NCBI GenBank assembly: GCA_964406795.1
Contig: CAYOTA010000008.1
Span: 1-64,000, forward strand
From: JAGORM01 sp964406795
Lineage (GTDB): Bacteria > Patescibacteriota > Microgenomatia > Levybacterales > GWA1-39-11
DNA: 64,000 bases
Direction of reading: 5' to 3'
Below the pieces are notes generated by a model. That model ran no database searches and had not been told where the DNA came from. It was given only the letters and a program-made list of their open reading frames with translations. Below, piece by piece: positions 22,187 through 31,061 of this stretch. Each line of letters begins with the position of its first letter. The stretch's first letter is position 1. Position numbers and translations under genes: made by a program.

Positions 22187-24754
22187 ATGACGGCAAGAAA
22201 AAAAGCTACAAAATCAGTGCGACTTTCTCCTCACATAGAGCCCCTTCGTTATAAAATTTATTTAGAACCTGACCTGGAAAGCTTCACATTTGTAGGTACA
22301 GAGGAAATAGAGATAAAAATTTCAGAGTCAACCAAACTTATTAAGCTTCATGCAGCAGAACTTCAAATCTCTGAGGTTTCCGTTATGCAAGGAAAAGTTT
22401 CTCAAAATGCCTCTATTAAGTTTTTAGAAAAGGAAGAAGAAGTAGATTTTGTATTCAAGTCGCCACTAAAAGAGGGTAAGGCAACTTTAAAAATTTCATT
22501 TACTGGAATATTAAATGACAAAATGCGCGGATTTTACAGAAGTAAATATACTCATGAAGGAAAAGAATATCACATGGGGGTGACTCAGTTTGAAAGTACA
22601 GATGCACGTCGTGCATTTCCTTGTTTTGATGAGCCATCGCAAAAAGCAGTATTTGAAGTTACCCTAAAAATTCCTGAAGACAGAACTGCGATTTCTAACA
22701 TGTTAGAAGAAGAGGTAACAGAACACAAAGATGGATATAAAATAATTAGATTTTCAGAAAGTCCCAGAATGTCATCATATCTTTTAGCATTTATTATAGG
22801 GCATTTTGAATTTATAGAAGACAAAACGAGAGACGGGGTTGTCGTGCGGGTTTTTGTAACTCCAGGTAAAAAAAATCAGGCAGAATTTGCGCTGTCAGTG
22901 GCCGTTAAAACACTTGAATTTTACACAGATTATTTCAAGATAAAATATCCGCTTCCCTCCATGGATTTGGTTGCCATTCCGGATTTTGCAGCAGGAGCCA
23001 TGGAAAACTGGGGAGCTGTAACGTATCGGGAAACAGCACTGTTAGTTGATCCGGAAAATTCCTCCACACATAATAAGCAGTGGGTCGCATTGGTAATTGC
23101 GCATGAGTTAGCACATCAGTGGTTTGGAAATTTAGTCACCATGGAGTGGTGGACTCATTTGTGGCTTAACGAAGGGTTTGCATCATACATGGAATATGTT
23201 GCAGTAAATCATATGTTTCCTGAATGGAATATATGGACGCAGTTTGTATATATGGACCATGCCAGAGCACTAGAACTTGATGGGCTCAAAAACACACACG
23301 CTATTGAAGTAGAAGTAAACCACCCGGCAGAGATATCGGAAATATTTGATGAAGTATCATATTCCAAAGGAGCATCTGTTATCAGAATGTTAGCGGAATA
23401 TTTAGGTTACTACCAATTTAGAGACGGTCTGCGATTTTATCTTAAAAAGCATTCATATAAAAATGCTGAAACAGGGGAGTTGTGGGAGGCATTAGAACAT
23501 GCATCTAAAAAAGATGTCGCAAGTATTATGAAGAATTGGACAGGGGAGCCGGGATATCCGTTACTTAACGTTGAGAAAAAAGGCTCAGTTGTAACTATTT
23601 CACAAAAAAAGTTTTTCTCAAGCATTTTTTCACAGAAAACAATTGACACAACCCAATGGATGGTTCCAGTAAGTGTTATGTCAAATTCAGGAAATCAGGA
23701 ATTTTTACTGGACCGCAAATCACAAAAAATAAATGTGCCGCACGGGTGGGTTAAACTGAATAAAGATGAGACTTCTTTTGCACGCGTAAAATATGATGAA
23801 AATTTACTGCAACTTTTAAAAACACCTATAGAAAAAAAATCAGAAGCACTTTCTGAGCAGGACAGGTTTGGAATAATTAGAGATGCATTTGTATTATCAG
23901 AAGCTGAATTTTTGTCAGCGGATCAGGCATTAAACTTAGTTACTTCTTATAAAAATAATACCAGCTATATTTCTTGGGCAGAGATTGCAAGCGACATGGG
24001 AAAGATTAAAAATCTTTTGTTTGGTGAAAAAATATATAATGATTTTGAAAATTTTATAGTTGAATTATTTACAAAAATTGGTGATACAGTTGGCTGGGAA
24101 AAAAAGAAAAATGAGGATCATTCAATTACGCTTTTGAGAAGTATAGTGCTTGGGGTTTTGGCACGTAATAAAGATAAAAAAACTGTTGAAAAAGCATTGG
24201 ACTTATTTAAGAAAGATAAAGCAGGTAGTATAAAACTTGATTCAGACCTGAGAAGTATGGTGTATGTAGTGGCAGCAGAAAATGGTAGTGAAAAAGAATA
24301 CACATATTTTATGAAGCGTTACAAAGAAGAGGTATTTCAGGAAGAAAAAGATAGAATTTTGCGAGCGCTTTGTGCATTTAAAGATAAAGTAATTTTGCAA
24401 AAAGTGCTAGATTTTGCATTTACAGATCAAGTAAAAGCGCAAGACTCATTTAAAGTTGTCACATTTATTGCCGGAAATCCTCACGGGCGGGACTTGGCTT
24501 GGAAAAAGGTGAAGAAGGAGTGGGGGAGTATTGAGAAAAAATTTGGTGGCGGTCATTTGTTTACCAGATTTGTAAAACCATTTGCTGTGTTTACAAATAC
24601 TATTGATGCAAAAGCACTGGAGACATTTTTCAAAAAACAAAATTCTCAGGGACTTGATAGAACTATCCAGCAAGTGCTGGAGCAAATTAAAAGTAATGCC
24701 GAGTGGAAAAAACGTGATTTAAAAAAGATAGAAAAATTCCTCAAAACTCGCTAA
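22187..24754 (+). CDS. M1-family aminopeptidase (aminopeptidase N-like)
   Basis: An 855-residue zinc metallopeptidase that removes N-terminal amino acids. The exopeptidase motif GAMENWGAVTYRE is near residue 270; the zinc site HELAHQWFGNLVTMEWW begins at about 306, with the third ligand Glu in LNEGFASYMEY about 19 residues later; the proton-donor Tyr lies in VSYSKGASVIRML. N-terminal beta domain (1-190), catalytic domain, then a long C-terminal helical ERAP1-like domain (about 530-855). No signal peptide, so it is probably cytosolic and used for peptide recycling. ATG at 22187 is chosen over an earlier frame start by the promoter and by the family start. It is the largest gene in the window. 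Confident. Confidence 0.96.
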   Translation: MTARKKATKSVRLSPHIEPLRYKIYLEPDLESFTFVGTEEIEIKISESTKLIKLHAAELQISEVSVMQGKVSQNASIKFLEKEEEVDFVFKSPLKEGKATLKISFTGILNDKMRGFYRSKYTHEGKEYHMGVTQFESTDARRAFPCFDEPSQKAVFEVTLKIPEDRTAISNMLEEEVTEHKDGYKIIRFSESPRMSSYLLAFIIGHFEFIEDKTRDGVVVRVFVTPGKKNQAEFALSVAVKTLEFYTDYFKIKYPLPSMDLVAIPDFAAGAMENWGAVTYRETALLVDPENSSTHNKQWVALVIAHELAHQWFGNLVTMEWWTHLWLNEGFASYMEYVAVNHMFPEWNIWTQFVYMDHARALELDGLKNTHAIEVEVNHPAEISEIFDEVSYSKGASVIRMLAEYLGYYQFRDGLRFYLKKHSYKNAETGELWEALEHASKKDVASIMKNWTGEPGYPLLNVEKKGSVVTISQKKFFSSIFSQKTIDTTQWMVPVSVMSNSGNQEFLLDRKSQKINVPHGWVKLNKDETSFARVKYDENLLQLLKTPIEKKSEALSEQDRFGIIRDAFVLSEAEFLSADQALNLVTSYKNNTSYISWAEIASDMGKIKNLLFGEKIYNDFENFIVELFTKIGDTVGWEKKKNEDHSITLLRSIVLGVLARNKDKKTVEKALDLFKKDKAGSIKLDSDLRSMVYVVAAENGSEKEYTYFMKRYKEEVFQEEKDRILRALCAFKDKVILQKVLDFAFTDQVKAQDSFKVVTFIAGNPHGRDLAWKKVKKEWGSIEKKFGGGHLFTRFVKPFAVFTNTIDAKALETFFKKQNSQGLDRTIQQVLEQIKSNAEWKKRDLKKIEKFLKTR

Positions 24755-24772
24755 TTCTGATATACTTCCTTT

Positions 24773-25687
24773 GTGCCTACACTAAAAACCAAAATTGATG
24801 AGAAAGAAGTACTCTTATTTCTTCAAAAAAATATTGACCCTCAGATTACTTCTCTGGAATTCTTAAAGGGCGGGGAAATGTCTCAAGCATTTAGTTATGC
24901 AAGTAGTGAAAAAGATTATGTAATCAGACTTTATAAAAATGATGAAGCTTTTAAAAAAGATAAGTTTGCCTATGATAATTACTCTTCCGTTAAACTTTCC
25001 ATCCCAAAAGTGTACGAGATAGGCAAATTTTCAGAGACGTTGTATTACTGTATCTCAAGCCTCATAAAAGGCACAATTCTAGATCTATTAAGCTTTGAGC
25101 TACAAGGTAAAATGATAGATAAGGAGTTAGATATTATGCACGCAATACATAACACAAAAGTTGTAGGTAATGGATACGGGTGGTGGGATGAGAATGGGAA
25201 CGGAACATATACCAGTTGGAATAACTATATTTTGCATAAAAAAGATGAAATTTATTCAAATTGGGAAATGTTATATAAAAATTCATTTTTAGAAAAAGAA
25301 ATGATAGACATAATTTATCAGGAAATAAATAAGCTAGTAGCATTTCTACCGGAAAATAGGTATTTAGTTCACGCAGATCTTGGGTGGAGCAATGAGATTT
25401 CTGATAACACAAATATTACGGGAGTATTTGATTGGGGCAATTCTGTGTATGGGGACTTTTTATATGATGTTTCATTTAAACATTTCTGGTCATCCGACTC
25501 ACAGTTTTTGCAAAGATATTTAGACTCTTTAGATAAAAACGAATTTAATTTAAAGCATGTAGAAGAGAGAACTAGATGCTACCTGTTGCATATCGGACTT
25601 GGTGTATTAGGATTTTTTGCTGAATCCGGTCAGAAAGATAAGTACGACAAAAATAAAAAAAGAATTGAAGGTCTTCTTTCAATTTAA
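24773..25687 (+). CDS. APH-family phosphotransferase
   Basis: 304 residues of the aminoglycoside phosphotransferase/choline kinase-like fold. N-lobe: FLKGGEMSQAFSYASSEKDY with a glycine-rich turn and the ATP-binding Lys region YVIRLYKNDE; C-lobe: the catalytic loop LVHADLGWSNEIS (Asp near residue 202, HxDxxxxN) and the metal-binding GVFDWGNSVYGD. Substrate unknown: members act on sugars, homoserine, macrolides or aminoglycosides; nothing points to resistance. The start is GTG at 24773, preceded by an extended -10 (TGATATACT, hexamer 24761-24766) at 6 nt, so it is likely a leaderless GTG message. A long dyad follows directly after the stop. Confidence 0.85.
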   Translation: MPTLKTKIDEKEVLLFLQKNIDPQITSLEFLKGGEMSQAFSYASSEKDYVIRLYKNDEAFKKDKFAYDNYSSVKLSIPKVYEIGKFSETLYYCISSLIKGTILDLLSFELQGKMIDKELDIMHAIHNTKVVGNGYGWWDENGNGTYTSWNNYILHKKDEIYSNWEMLYKNSFLEKEMIDIIYQEINKLVAFLPENRYLVHADLGWSNEISDNTNITGVFDWGNSVYGDFLYDVSFKHFWSSDSQFLQRYLDSLDKNEFNLKHVEERTRCYLLHIGLGVLGFFAESGQKDKYDKNKKRIEGLLSI

Positions 25688-25717
25688 CCTCAGAACAATC
25701 CGTTCTCCCGAGGTTAA
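25684..25717. repeat. Inverted repeat after the phosphotransferase stop
   Basis: TTAACCTC at 25684-25691 pairs with GAGGTTAA at 25710-25717, and GAAC/GTTC pair inside. It has no T run; it lies directly before the REP-like copy 3 and may belong to that element. Confidence 0.6.
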
Positions 25718-25720
25718 GCT

Positions 25721-25762
25721 ACAAATCAACCCCCGAGGTTGCATAGCTACGCAACCTAAGGT
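25721..25762. repeat. REP-like palindrome, diverged solo copy 3
   Basis: Same layout as the RAYT-flanking elements (ACAAATCAACCCC then GAGGTTGCATAGCTACGCAACC, here read in two parts) with one change in the palindrome arm and a changed CCCCAGGGG part. There is no transposase beside it. Confidence 0.85.
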
Positions 25763-25820
25763 TACATGTTAATTCTGAAGATGGTAAGAACATTTGTACT
25801 AGAATACTAGCTTCAATACG

Positions 25821-25829
25821 TGATATAAT
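25821..25829 (+). promoter_or_regulatory. Extended -10 promoter of efp
   Basis: TGATATAAT: TGn plus TATAAT (25824-25829), ending 8 nt before the ATG at 25838. Confidence 0.7.
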
Positions 25830-25837
25830 TATTACTT

Positions 25838-26389
25838 ATGGTAGTGCAAGATTTAAAAGCCGGTGCCACATGGGAAGAAGAAGGAAATTTGTTTCGTGTT
25901 ATTACTTACGAACACGTTAAAATGGGACGTGGATCTGCCACAATAAAAGTTAAGGCCAGAAATGTGCGTACAGGTGCCGTAATTGAAAAAGGCTTTACAA
26001 ATGGTGCTCAGGTTAATGCAGTTAATTTAGATAAAAGAGAATACCAATTTCTTTATAAAGACTCAGAGTCAGCAAATTTCATGAACCCTATAACCTTTGA
26101 GCAAGTTATAGCACCATTAGATGTATTAGACGGACATCAATATTTGCAAGATGGAAAAAATGTTACCTTAGAATTTTATGGAGATGAAGTACTGGGAGTA
26201 GTGCTTCCACCTAAAATAACACTAAGTGTTTTAGAAACGGACCCTGGAGTTAAAGGAAACAGTGCTTCAAATATGTATAAAGACGCAACACTTGAAAACG
26301 GTACTAAAACACGTGTTCCGTTATTTATTAATATAGGGGACTTAGTAATAATTGACACTCGGGATGGTAGCTATACGAAGCGAGCGTAG
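25838..26389 (+). CDS. efp: Translation elongation factor P
   Basis: Rescues ribosomes stalled at polyproline. 183 residues with three beta domains: KOW-like domain I, then OB domains II (FEQVIAPLDVLDGHQYLQDG) and III ending with the signature region of EF-P, VKGNSASNMYKDATLENG and VPLFINIGDLVIIDTRDGSY. The tip loop that reaches the P-site tRNA reads HVKMGRGSA: arginine (residue 31) occupies the place where many bacteria carry the modified lysine. Arg at this site is known in some bacteria (for example with rhamnosylation by EarP), but no modifying enzyme gene is nearby. Leaderless start by promoter position. Confident. Confidence 0.97.
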   Translation: MVVQDLKAGATWEEEGNLFRVITYEHVKMGRGSATIKVKARNVRTGAVIEKGFTNGAQVNAVNLDKREYQFLYKDSESANFMNPITFEQVIAPLDVLDGHQYLQDGKNVTLEFYGDEVLGVVLPPKITLSVLETDPGVKGNSASNMYKDATLENGTKTRVPLFINIGDLVIIDTRDGSYTKRA

Positions 26390-26439
26390 CATGCTTACCC
26401 TTTCTTCTTCCCCAGTTCTAGGGTATTATAAGTATACCT

Positions 26440-27777
26440 ATGAAAAGATTTTTTGTTAAAATTTCAGCTCACGATTTTACTGTTTTACTTCTTGATAGAT
26501 CTTACGTATATTTTCTTTTATCCGTTGTTTTTTCACAGGTCGCATTCAATATGATGAATGTAGTTTTAATTTTTTTAGTCTTTAATCTTACTTCTTCCAA
26601 TTTTTTAGTTTCCATGATTCTCTTTATCTCTTTGTTGCCTCAGGTTTTTTTAAGTTTTATTGGAGGAGTTATAGCGGATTCCAAAAACAAAAAAAGTATA
26701 CTAGTCTTAGGGAATATTGGACGAGCGTTTGTAGTTTTTCTGCTTATTTTCTTTAATTCAACCGTTGCACTCGTATACATATTTGCGTTACTTGTGTCCG
26801 TTGTAACACAGTTTTATATTCCAGCCGAAACTCCCATAATTCCAAAACTTGTTTCAGATAAATTGCTTATTGCAGCAAATTCCTTATTTGGCTTAGCACT
26901 ATTCGGTTCTATACTCATAGGGTACGTTATAGCAGGCCCGGTATATGCCGCGTTAGGAAATTCATATGTCTTTATTGTTTTGGCTGTATTGTTTGGACTT
27001 GCTGGTCTTTTTGCAAATTTTATCCCAAATTATGCACTTAATCATACTATATCTAATATGCCAAAGAAAAAAGTAAAAGCACAAGTAGAAGAATCTCTTA
27101 AATCAGACTTTATTGGAACATACAAACTGTTGCTTGAAACAAAGGGTGTTGCACCTTCCTTTGTGTTGTTGATAGTGTCTCAAGTTGTAATTATGGTTTT
27201 GGCAATTATTGTACCAGGGTATGCAAACGATATTCTTAAAATAAATGTTGAAAACGTGTCTCTTTTGTTATTTGCTCCTGCTGCAGTTGGTATGATATTG
27301 GCTGCACTTTGTATCGGCAGTTTTTTCAAGAATGCAAATCGGGATATGCTCATGAATATTGGACTTATTTTATCAGGAGCAGTACTTTTGTCTCTACCAT
27401 TCATTTCGTCGCGAGGACTTATAAATAGTATTACATTTTATAATTCTTTTGTTCCGTCGTTCATTTCAGTAAATCAATTATTTATTGTATCTGCATTGTC
27501 TTTTTTTGCAGGAATAGGCAATGCACTTATCTTTATACCTGCACAAACTACAATTCAGGAAAAAATTCCTGAAAACTTCAGAAGTAAAATATACGGTCTT
27601 TTATTTGCATTAATTGGTCTATTCTCATTATTACCAATTGCGCTAGTTGGTGGACTTGCAGATAGTATTGGGGTTAATACTGTGCTAGTTATTATTGGTT
27701 GCCTTATATTTTTTGGAGGATGTATTTATGTAATTTCGTTAAAACTTATGCAAATTTATTTTAAACCTTCTATATGA
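26440..27777 (+). CDS. MFS transporter
   Basis: A 445-residue membrane protein with about 12 helices. The loop between helices 2 and 3 reads GGVIADSKNKKSILVLGNIG, the MFS motif A pattern (GxxaDrxgRkxxl), and a second, weaker copy occurs between helices 8 and 9. The opening (SYVYFLLSVVFSQVAFNMMN) and central cytoplasmic loop of ~40 residues fit the group of MFS-3/enterobactin-exporter-like carriers. Substrate unknown. It starts an operon whose three genes overlap by ATGA: this gene, a Lgt-like membrane protein and a pseudouridine synthase. The promoter is uncertain (TATTAT at 26424-26429). Confidence 0.88.
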   Translation: MKRFFVKISAHDFTVLLLDRSYVYFLLSVVFSQVAFNMMNVVLIFLVFNLTSSNFLVSMILFISLLPQVFLSFIGGVIADSKNKKSILVLGNIGRAFVVFLLIFFNSTVALVYIFALLVSVVTQFYIPAETPIIPKLVSDKLLIAANSLFGLALFGSILIGYVIAGPVYAALGNSYVFIVLAVLFGLAGLFANFIPNYALNHTISNMPKKKVKAQVEESLKSDFIGTYKLLLETKGVAPSFVLLIVSQVVIMVLAIIVPGYANDILKINVENVSLLLFAPAAVGMILAALCIGSFFKNANRDMLMNIGLILSGAVLLSLPFISSRGLINSITFYNSFVPSFISVNQLFIVSALSFFAGIGNALIFIPAQTTIQEKIPENFRSKIYGLLFALIGLFSLLPIALVGGLADSIGVNTVLVIIGCLIFFGGCIYVISLKLMQIYFKPSI

Positions 27778-28448
27778 TTCAAATTGTTTTCTTCATCATA
27801 TGTCTAGTGGCATCGCTTTATATATTATACTTGCTGACCAAGCACGACTTTGTACTGGCCCGAAAAAGTTTATTGTTGCAGGAGATTTTTGATGTAACAT
27901 TTGTTGGATTTCTTGCATTTTTGATAACTGCTAGAACTCTTTACATAGTGTCTGTTCTAAATTTTAATCTTCTAAACCCTTTGAAATTTTTCCACATATT
28001 TAAATTTCCCGGTGCACTTTTTCTAGGTGGATTGTTAGGATTTTGGATTGTTATTTATTTCTTTTTTAAAAAGAAAAAAATTCTAGCACGGTTATATGAC
28101 ATCTATGCATTGAGCTTATTTCCACTTTTTATTTTTGCACTTGGTGTGTCATACAACAAGGGATATTTTTTATATTTTAATATATTAGTCTTTTTTTTAT
28201 CTATTCTTTTCATGATAATTGGTATTTATTCATATAAAAATTATTCACTTAAAGATGGGAGCATAGCGTTTTTGTTTGTTTGTCTAATAACTGTGTTTAC
28301 TATTATTTCAGAGTTCTCAAGCAGCAGCAGAGTTATCTTTTCATATTTTACAATTCCGCAAATTATTAGTGTTATAGTGTTTTTAGGATTTTCTGTTTTA
28401 TTATTGTCTCATGAAGGAATTGTCAGAGCAAAGAAAAATAAAATATGA
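27774..28448 (+). CDS. Lgt-like integral membrane protein
   Basis: 224 residues, about seven transmembrane helices. The second to fourth helices follow the order of prolipoprotein diacylglyceryl transferase: FLITARTLYIVSVLNFNLLN (compare GaRlfyvl...f..np), then FPGALFLGGLLGFWIVIYFF (compare GGlsfhGGllGg), a lysine-rich loop, and a helix LYDIYALSLFPLFIFALGVS (compare lxDxxapxxplgxalGRigN). The catalytic His of HGG and the RIGN motif are not recognisable, so it may be a divergent or inactive member, or a distant paralogue. It overlaps the MFS gene by ATGA and the next gene in the same way. Lipoprotein-modifying activity is only a guess. Confidence 0.5.
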   Translation: MIQIVFFIICLVASLYILYLLTKHDFVLARKSLLLQEIFDVTFVGFLAFLITARTLYIVSVLNFNLLNPLKFFHIFKFPGALFLGGLLGFWIVIYFFFKKKKILARLYDIYALSLFPLFIFALGVSYNKGYFLYFNILVFFLSILFMIIGIYSYKNYSLKDGSIAFLFVCLITVFTIISEFSSSSRVIFSYFTIPQIISVIVFLGFSVLLLSHEGIVRAKKNKI

Positions 28449-29206
28449 AACCTACAGTTATTTTTGAAGATGAAAATTTATTAGTTATTAGTAAGCCTGC
28501 CGGAATGGTAGTTAATAAGGCGGATTCAGCCAAGAATCATAAAACACTACAAGACTGGGTTGATGAACAAATTCATGTAAAAGATATAACACCAAAAATG
28601 GATGTAAAAGAGTATATAGTGGAGGGGTATAACAAATATGACGAATTTGTCTCCAGATCCGGTATAGTGCATAGACTAGATAAGGAGACTTCAGGAATAC
28701 TATTGATTGCAAAAAATCCGGAGACATTTATAGATCTTCAAAATCAGTTTAAAAGTGGAAAAGTTCACAAAACATACATTACATTAGTTCACGGAAAAGT
28801 AGAAGAAGTGCAGGGTGTCATTGATGCGCCCATTGGTAGACTTCCATGGAATAGAATGAGATTTGGAATTTACCCTGAGGGGCGTCAGGCTGTAAGTAAT
28901 TATAAAGTCATAGAATATAAAAAAGTAAAAGACCAAAAAAATGAGGAAGATGTAACTATGGTTGAAGTATATCCTCAAACAGGAAGAACACACCAAATCA
29001 GAGTTCATTTTCAGCACATTAAGCATCCTGTTTATGGCGATGAATTATATGCAGGACGCAAAACCGGAAAAAAGGACAGAAAGATTTTGTCTAGGCACTT
29101 TCTCCATGCATCCAAAATTGAGCTAGAGTATCCAGATGCCACCAGAGTAGTATACGAAAGTGAATTACCTGAAGAATTAACTCAATTTTATTCAACACTT
29201 GAATAA
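28445..29206 (+). CDS. RluA/RluD-family pseudouridine synthase
   Basis: 253 residues, no S4 domain. The family signature HRLDKETSGILLIAKN with the catalytic Asp is near residue 80; upstream LLVISKPAGMVVNK and downstream KTYITLVHGKV, APIGRL, VYPQTGRTHQIRVHF and HPVYGDELY are all present. It isomerises uridine to pseudouridine in rRNA or tRNA; the specific target cannot be told. A lysine/glutamate insert is seen in the middle (EYKKVKDQKNEEDVTMV). Last of the three ATGA-overlapping genes. Confident on family. Confidence 0.93.
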   Translation: MKPTVIFEDENLLVISKPAGMVVNKADSAKNHKTLQDWVDEQIHVKDITPKMDVKEYIVEGYNKYDEFVSRSGIVHRLDKETSGILLIAKNPETFIDLQNQFKSGKVHKTYITLVHGKVEEVQGVIDAPIGRLPWNRMRFGIYPEGRQAVSNYKVIEYKKVKDQKNEEDVTMVEVYPQTGRTHQIRVHFQHIKHPVYGDELYAGRKTGKKDRKILSRHFLHASKIELEYPDATRVVYESELPEELTQFYSTLE

Positions 29207-29229
29207 GCGTAAGTTACATAACTGCCATT

Positions 29230-30135
29230 ATGAAAATAAAAATTAAAAATACTGATGAGGACCTTGAAGTCTTACCAAAACGTAAACCCCGTTCCTCAAA
29301 AAAAGATCTAGAACCGCATTCCGTAAATCTAAAGAAAAAAAGAAGCAACATTCACTATCTTTTTTATTTTTTTGGCGCAGTTTTAATGTGTATTTTGCTA
29401 GCACTTGTTTTTAGAATTGCTTTGTCAGTTAAAAATAGTACCTTTTCCACTCCTTCTTATGCAGTTTTGGTCGCATCTGATCCTTCATTTTTAATTTCAG
29501 TTGATACGGCATCTAAAAAGCTCAGTATTATAGAAGTAGGTTCAAGATTCAGTAACAACCGTCTTCAAAAGAGCATGCTGCTTAAAACACCGTTGGACGG
29601 GAAAATGTATAAAAAAAATGGGACAATTTCAGTAGATGAATATCCATCAGTTAAGTTTTTGTGGTACATGATTATGCGTCCATGGGAATATGGATTTGAA
29701 GGGATGACTCCATTTGATGCTTTTAAGCTAACCCAATATGCTCTTGGCATACAGGAAAAAGATATTGTGCGCCTCAAAATATCTGAGTCAACTGACGGCG
29801 TTATTGAAGGAATAGACTCACAAGAGTTATATGACATATTTAAAGATCCAATTATTATAAATGAGCAACAGAGTATAGAGGTCATAAATGGAACAGGACA
29901 GGAAGGATTGGCAGGACAGGTGTCATTATTGCTCAAAAACAGCGGTGGAAATGTAGTATCAGTTGGAAGTTCAAAAAGTGTGGAAAAAACAACGCTTATC
30001 ACTACTTCTAAATCACATACGGTAGAGCGGATATCCCACATTTTAGGAGTGAATTCTACTATTGATGAACAATTTGCGTCAATTTCTGATATTAAAGTAA
30101 TTTTGGGTCAGGATTTTGTAAAAAAGTTACAATAA
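29230..30135 (+). CDS. Membrane-anchored protein with LytR_C-like C-terminal domain
   Basis: 301 residues: a basic cytoplasmic N-terminus (KRKPRSSKKDLEPHSVNLKK), one membrane span (about 42-65), an extracytoplasmic mixed alpha/beta part, and from about residue 215 a domain starting IEVINGTGQEGLAGQVSLLL that matches the LytR C-terminal domain (V.vlNGtg..GlA..va..L...G). LytR_C domains occur on cell-wall teichoic-acid ligases and on stand-alone envelope proteins; the LCP catalytic domain is not seen here. It follows the pseudouridine synthase by 23 nt and may be the last member of that operon. Role at the envelope is inferred. Confidence 0.7.
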   Translation: MKIKIKNTDEDLEVLPKRKPRSSKKDLEPHSVNLKKKRSNIHYLFYFFGAVLMCILLALVFRIALSVKNSTFSTPSYAVLVASDPSFLISVDTASKKLSIIEVGSRFSNNRLQKSMLLKTPLDGKMYKKNGTISVDEYPSVKFLWYMIMRPWEYGFEGMTPFDAFKLTQYALGIQEKDIVRLKISESTDGVIEGIDSQELYDIFKDPIIINEQQSIEVINGTGQEGLAGQVSLLLKNSGGNVVSVGSSKSVEKTTLITTSKSHTVERISHILGVNSTIDEQFASISDIKVILGQDFVKKLQ

Positions 30136-30151
30136 GAGGTATAATAGGAGT

Positions 30152-30298
30152 ATGATGCTAATAATTTCAATCGTCGTTTTATTAATTGTCTCCTTCTTGT
30201 GGGCACTTTTGTCACTAAGACATGAAATAGTGAAGCCAAAAAGTTTACAAAGGATTAAAGCTGAGTTGGCTCGAGAAAAAATTCTGTTTAAGAGATGA
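30152..30298 (+). CDS. Small single-pass membrane protein
   Basis: A 48-codon frame: a hydrophobic segment (MLIISIVVLLIVSFLWALLS) followed by a positively charged tail ending LAREKILFKR. It is supported by an AGGAG at 30146-30150 close to the ATG and by a TATAAT (30140-30145) 6 nt upstream with TTGTAA 18 nt further upstream, so it may be translated either way. Its stop at 30298 abuts the stop of the convergent TPR gene. Function unknown. Confidence 0.6.
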   Translation: MMLIISIVVLLIVSFLWALLSLRHEIVKPKSLQRIKAELAREKILFKR

Positions 30299-30937
30299 TT
30301 AATCAGATTCTTGATTTTGATGCGTATTTGAAAAAGAGGCTTGGTTTTTAAATTTATTTACTTTTTTTGTTTCTTTTATAAAAATTGTAATACTTTTTTC
30401 ATCAACCGCCTTTATACAAGCAGAGTATTCGTTCCCCCCCAGCATAAAAGTTATTAGCCTCATTGAAATATTATCTGGAAGCATTCCTAAGTATTGTTTA
30501 TCTGATGACTGGGCAAATATTTTTGATCTTTTGATCACAATAGTAACAGGGTCACCAGGCTCAAAAAGAGATAAAGTTTTTTTATCAGCAACATTTTTGA
30601 GTTCTACAGTCTTGGTTTTACCAGCTTCCTCAATATATGTATTTGTTGATAACGTGTGATTATTAGAGGTACCATTTTTTGCAGATTTAGATACGGTGTC
30701 TAGGCGGTTTATGTTTTTAACTGCAATGGGATTAGTTTTATCCAGTTGAATTACTTTCTTGTATGTTTCGCGGGCTTTGTTAAATTTGTTGAGCTTCATA
30801 TAGGCAAAACCGAGCCTATTTAATGAATCTATGTCTTGTGGGTTTAATTCAACAAGCTGCTCATTTAGGGACTTTGCCTCTTCCCAGTTGTTTGCTAGGG
30901 CTTTTTCAATTGCGAGTGTCTTAAGGGGTGTAGTCAT
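30299..30937 (-). CDS. TPR-repeat protein with C-terminal beta domain
   Basis: 212 residues, cytosolic. Two tetratricopeptide repeats occupy about 1-75 (ALANNWEEAKSLNEQLVELN, then IDSLNRLGFAYMKLNKFNKA, ending RETYKKVIQLDKTNPIA), a polar linker follows, and a beta-rich domain of about 100 residues (FEPGDPVTIVIKRSKIFAQS) that is a candidate HIRAN-like or OB-like unit. TPRs mediate protein binding. ATG at 30937; a TACACT 8 nt upstream on the minus strand is a weak -10. Divergent from yebC. Function unknown; the TPR call is good. Confidence 0.75.
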   Translation of the reverse strand: MTTPLKTLAIEKALANNWEEAKSLNEQLVELNPQDIDSLNRLGFAYMKLNKFNKARETYKKVIQLDKTNPIAVKNINRLDTVSKSAKNGTSNNHTLSTNTYIEEAGKTKTVELKNVADKKTLSLFEPGDPVTIVIKRSKIFAQSSDKQYLGMLPDNISMRLITFMLGGNEYSACIKAVDEKSITIFIKETKKVNKFKNQASFSNTHQNQESD

Positions 30938-30991
30938 GCAAATGAAGTGTATTAATAACTTCTAATATTTCAGATATTTTATGTAATTTCC

Positions 30992-31021
30992 TTGAAAATG
31001 TCAAGCTGAAAAGAGTATAAT
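30992..31021 (+). promoter_or_regulatory. Promoter of yebC
   Basis: TTGAAA (30992-30997), 18-nt spacer, TATAAT (31016-31021); leader of about 35 nt to the ATG at 31062. Confidence 0.75.
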
Positions 31022-31061
31022 TGTTGGATCCTTGTAAGTAGCATTTCAAGGTAAAATTATT

